Assembly: GCA_020630035.1 (NCBI GenBank)
Contig: JAHDCB010000081.1
Location: 1 to 7,591 of the forward strand
DNA length: 7,591 nt
Reading direction: 5' to 3'
From: Gammaproteobacteria bacterium
Lineage (GTDB): Bacteria; Pseudomonadota; Gammaproteobacteria; Chromatiales; Chromatiaceae
In this document: positions 6,379 to 7,591 of the stretch, piece after piece
Position numbering within the stretch: the stretch's first letter is position 1
How the letters are laid out: the number at the start of each line of letters is the position of its first letter
The notes under the pieces: model-generated
Databases searched by the model: none
The model's input: only the letters and a program-made list of their open reading frames with translations
What the model was told of the DNA's origin: nothing
Program-made: the position numbers and the translations under genes

Positions 6379-6699
6379 ATGTTGTCGGTTCAGATCAGTA
6401 CCCAGGATGCGTTATATGCCGCCTATCTGGCCTTTGTGCCGGACGGCGGCATTTTTATTCCGACAGATGGAGAACACCCACTGGGTACGATAGTCTCGTT
6501 ACGTCTGTCTTTGCCGGGCGCAGCATCCTGGGTCACTCTGTCAGCGCAAGTAGTCTGGATAACACCGGCCACGGCCTCTGATCAGGTCGCTGGTATTGGC
6601 GTACAATTCACCGGGCCTGGCGCTGAGCAGATTAAACAACAGATTGAGCAATGCCTGGCTGACCGGCTGTATTCAGATCAGCCTACCCACACTCTGTAA
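6379..6699 (+). CDS. pilZ: PilZ domain protein, type IV pilus biogenesis
   Basis: A 106-residue protein that looks like the stand-alone PilZ of Pseudomonas-type twitching systems. That PilZ is needed for type IV pilus formation through the PilB/FimX pathway and does not itself bind cyclic di-GMP. Matching landmarks are ALYAAYLAFVPDGGIFIPT (11-29), VVWITP (58-63), AGIGVQF (71-77) and the conserved C-terminus SDQPTHTL (99-106). The RxxxR and D/NxSxxG motifs of cyclic di-GMP binders are absent, as in the non-binding class. The only in-frame ATG before the conserved region is at 6379, with an in-frame stop at 6346-6348 upstream; this gives an N-terminus about ten residues shorter than I recall for Pseudomonas PilZ. 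No clear ribosome-binding site is seen. tatD follows after 15 bp, a pairing commonly found in Proteobacteria, where holB usually precedes pilZ. Confidence 0.92.
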   Translation: MLSVQISTQDALYAAYLAFVPDGGIFIPTDGEHPLGTIVSLRLSLPGAASWVTLSAQVVWITPATASDQVAGIGVQFTGPGAEQIKQQIEQCLADRLYSDQPTHTL

Positions 6700-6714
6700 A
6701 GCACCGCTACCAAC

Positions 6715-7497
6715 ATGTTGATAGACTCACATTGTCATCTGGATCGAATTGATCTGACCCCTTATGGGGGTGAATTTGCTACCTTTGTTGCGCAAACACT
6801 GGCCTCTGGTGTTGAGCACATGTTATGCGTATGCGTTAACCTGGAAGCTTATCCCGCCATGCGGGAACTGGTGGCTGACTACCCGCAGATTTCGCTCTCG
6901 GTTGGTGTCCACCCCTGCGAGCAGGATGGGCCGGAACTGACTGAAGCACTTCTGGTGGAATGGGTCCAACACCCGAAAAATGTTGCCATCGGCGAAACCG
7001 GGCTGGATTACTACCACACCAAAGAGCATAAGACACAACAACAGGAACGTTTCCGTTGCCATATCCAGGCAGCGCGAGCGGCGCAAAAACCGTTGATAGT
7101 ACATACTCGCCAGGCGCCAGCGGATACTATCCGGTTGTTACAAGAGGAACATGCTGCTGAGGTGGGAGGCGTCTTACATTGCTTCAGCGAGAGCTGGGAA
7201 ATTGCGTGCCAGGCGATTGAGCTGGGCTTTTATATTTCATTTTCCGGGGTGGTTACCTTCAAAAATGCCCAGCGTTTGCGTGAAGTTGCAGCAAAAGTCC
7301 CGCTGGACAGGATACTCATCGAAACAGATTCACCCTATCTGGCTCCGGTACCCCGGCGCGGGAAACCGAATGAGCCACGTTACGTGATCAAGGTCGCTGA
7401 AACCCTGGCGGATGTGCGTCAGATACCGTTGGAAGATGTGATCCAGACGACAGGTACCAACTACCAGCGGCTATTCGGTCCGATACCCTTTGCCTAA
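6715..7497 (+). CDS. tatD: TatD family metal-dependent hydrolase
   Basis: A 260-residue metal-dependent hydrolase of the TatD/YcfH family, cytoplasmic, with members reported as DNases. The expected metal ligands are all present: DSHCHLD (4-10, His6 and His8), GETGLDYY (93-100, Glu94), IVHTR (128-132, His130), LHCFSES (154-160, His155) and ETDSPYLAP (203-211, Asp205). VGVHPCEQ (63-70) and RRGKPNEP (214-221) are further family marks. Length is normal and the ATG at 6715 gives the standard MLIDSHCH start. It is co-directional with pilZ after 15 bp, so the two are probably co-transcribed. Whether the substrate is DNA, as for some relatives, cannot be said from sequence. Confidence 0.95.
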   Translation: MLIDSHCHLDRIDLTPYGGEFATFVAQTLASGVEHMLCVCVNLEAYPAMRELVADYPQISLSVGVHPCEQDGPELTEALLVEWVQHPKNVAIGETGLDYYHTKEHKTQQQERFRCHIQAARAAQKPLIVHTRQAPADTIRLLQEEHAAEVGGVLHCFSESWEIACQAIELGFYISFSGVVTFKNAQRLREVAAKVPLDRILIETDSPYLAPVPRRGKPNEPRYVIKVAETLADVRQIPLEDVIQTTGTNYQRLFGPIPFA

Positions 7498-7508
7498 ATC
7501 TTAGTATT

Positions 7509-7528
7509 CCCCGCAGCTTGCTGCGGGG
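7509..7528 (+). terminator. GC-rich hairpin after tatD
   Basis: CCCCGCAG-CTTG-CTGCGGGG forms an 8-bp perfect GC-rich stem with a tetraloop, starting 12 bases after the tatD stop. Its placement suits a terminator, but no T run follows on either strand (ACAAAGCC follows on plus), so it is not a canonical intrinsic terminator. It could instead stabilise the mRNA end or be one copy of a dispersed palindromic repeat. Confidence 0.4.
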
Positions 7529-7540
7529 ACAAAGCCATGT

Positions 7541-7570
7541 GTAGTGGTCAAGTATTTTCGTACCACTTGA
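7541..7570. repeat. Palindromic stretch near the right edge
   Basis: AGTGGT (7543-7548) is the inverse of ACCACT (7562-7567), and TCAAGT (7548-7553) is the inverse of ACTTGA (7565-7570). The same short stretch can therefore fold in two alternative ways around TATTTTCG. No coding frame of note is seen from 7498 to 7591. It might be the start of a regulatory region or the edge of a mobile element; nothing in the window decides this. Confidence 0.3.
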
Positions 7571-7591
7571 GGGGGTGAGAGCTGGTTTACG

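Overview
The window comes from a proteobacterial chromosome, most likely a gammaproteobacterium. A gamma/betaproteobacterial-type pilZ–tatD pair, a Fur-box-controlled periplasmic ferric-iron transporter and an ordinary bacterial tpiA all point that way. Base composition looks moderate and even across the window, and I see no transposase, integrase, rRNA, tRNA or CRISPR array. No genus can be named from the sequence alone.

Left part, minus strand (1-3471). Reading leftward from about 3471, the genes are a ferric-iron substrate-binding protein (fbpA/futA-like), its two-domain membrane permease (fbpB-like, joined to fbpA by a one-base TAATG overlap) and, after 85 bp, triosephosphate isomerase (tpiA), which runs off the left edge. 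The iron genes have a clear promoter with a perfect TATAAT box, directly followed by a near-palindromic Fur box. No ATPase gene for the transporter is present.

Middle part, plus strand (3669-6340). Divergent from the iron genes is a four-gene copper-bufferin RiPP operon (bufABCD; hvfABC in Haemophilus, gigPABT in Cupriavidus). Its members are a secreted, Cys-rich precursor peptide with a 17-residue tandem repeat carrying EGKCG and AGKCG motifs, a DUF692 multinuclear non-heme iron oxidase (MNIO), a DUF2063 partner protein and a DoxX membrane protein. In the known systems the MNIO and its partner convert the EGKCG cysteines into Cu(I)-binding heterocycles, and the exported product sequesters copper. 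A perfect 13-bp hairpin with a T-rich tail separates the precursor gene from the enzyme genes, which suggests partial termination that gives more precursor than enzyme. bufB and bufC overlap, and bufD follows 25 bp later.

Right part, plus strand (6379-7497). A short PilZ protein of the type IV pilus kind and a TatD-family metal-dependent hydrolase follow bufD in the same direction with small gaps. The final 94 bp hold a GC-rich hairpin and a second palindromic stretch near the edge.

The most interesting element is the bufferin operon: its regularly alternating 9-Cys precursor, the intra-operon hairpin, and its divergent arrangement with a Fur-controlled iron importer around one 197-bp regulatory region. 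The modifying enzyme needs iron, so a link between iron and copper handling is plausible but unproven.
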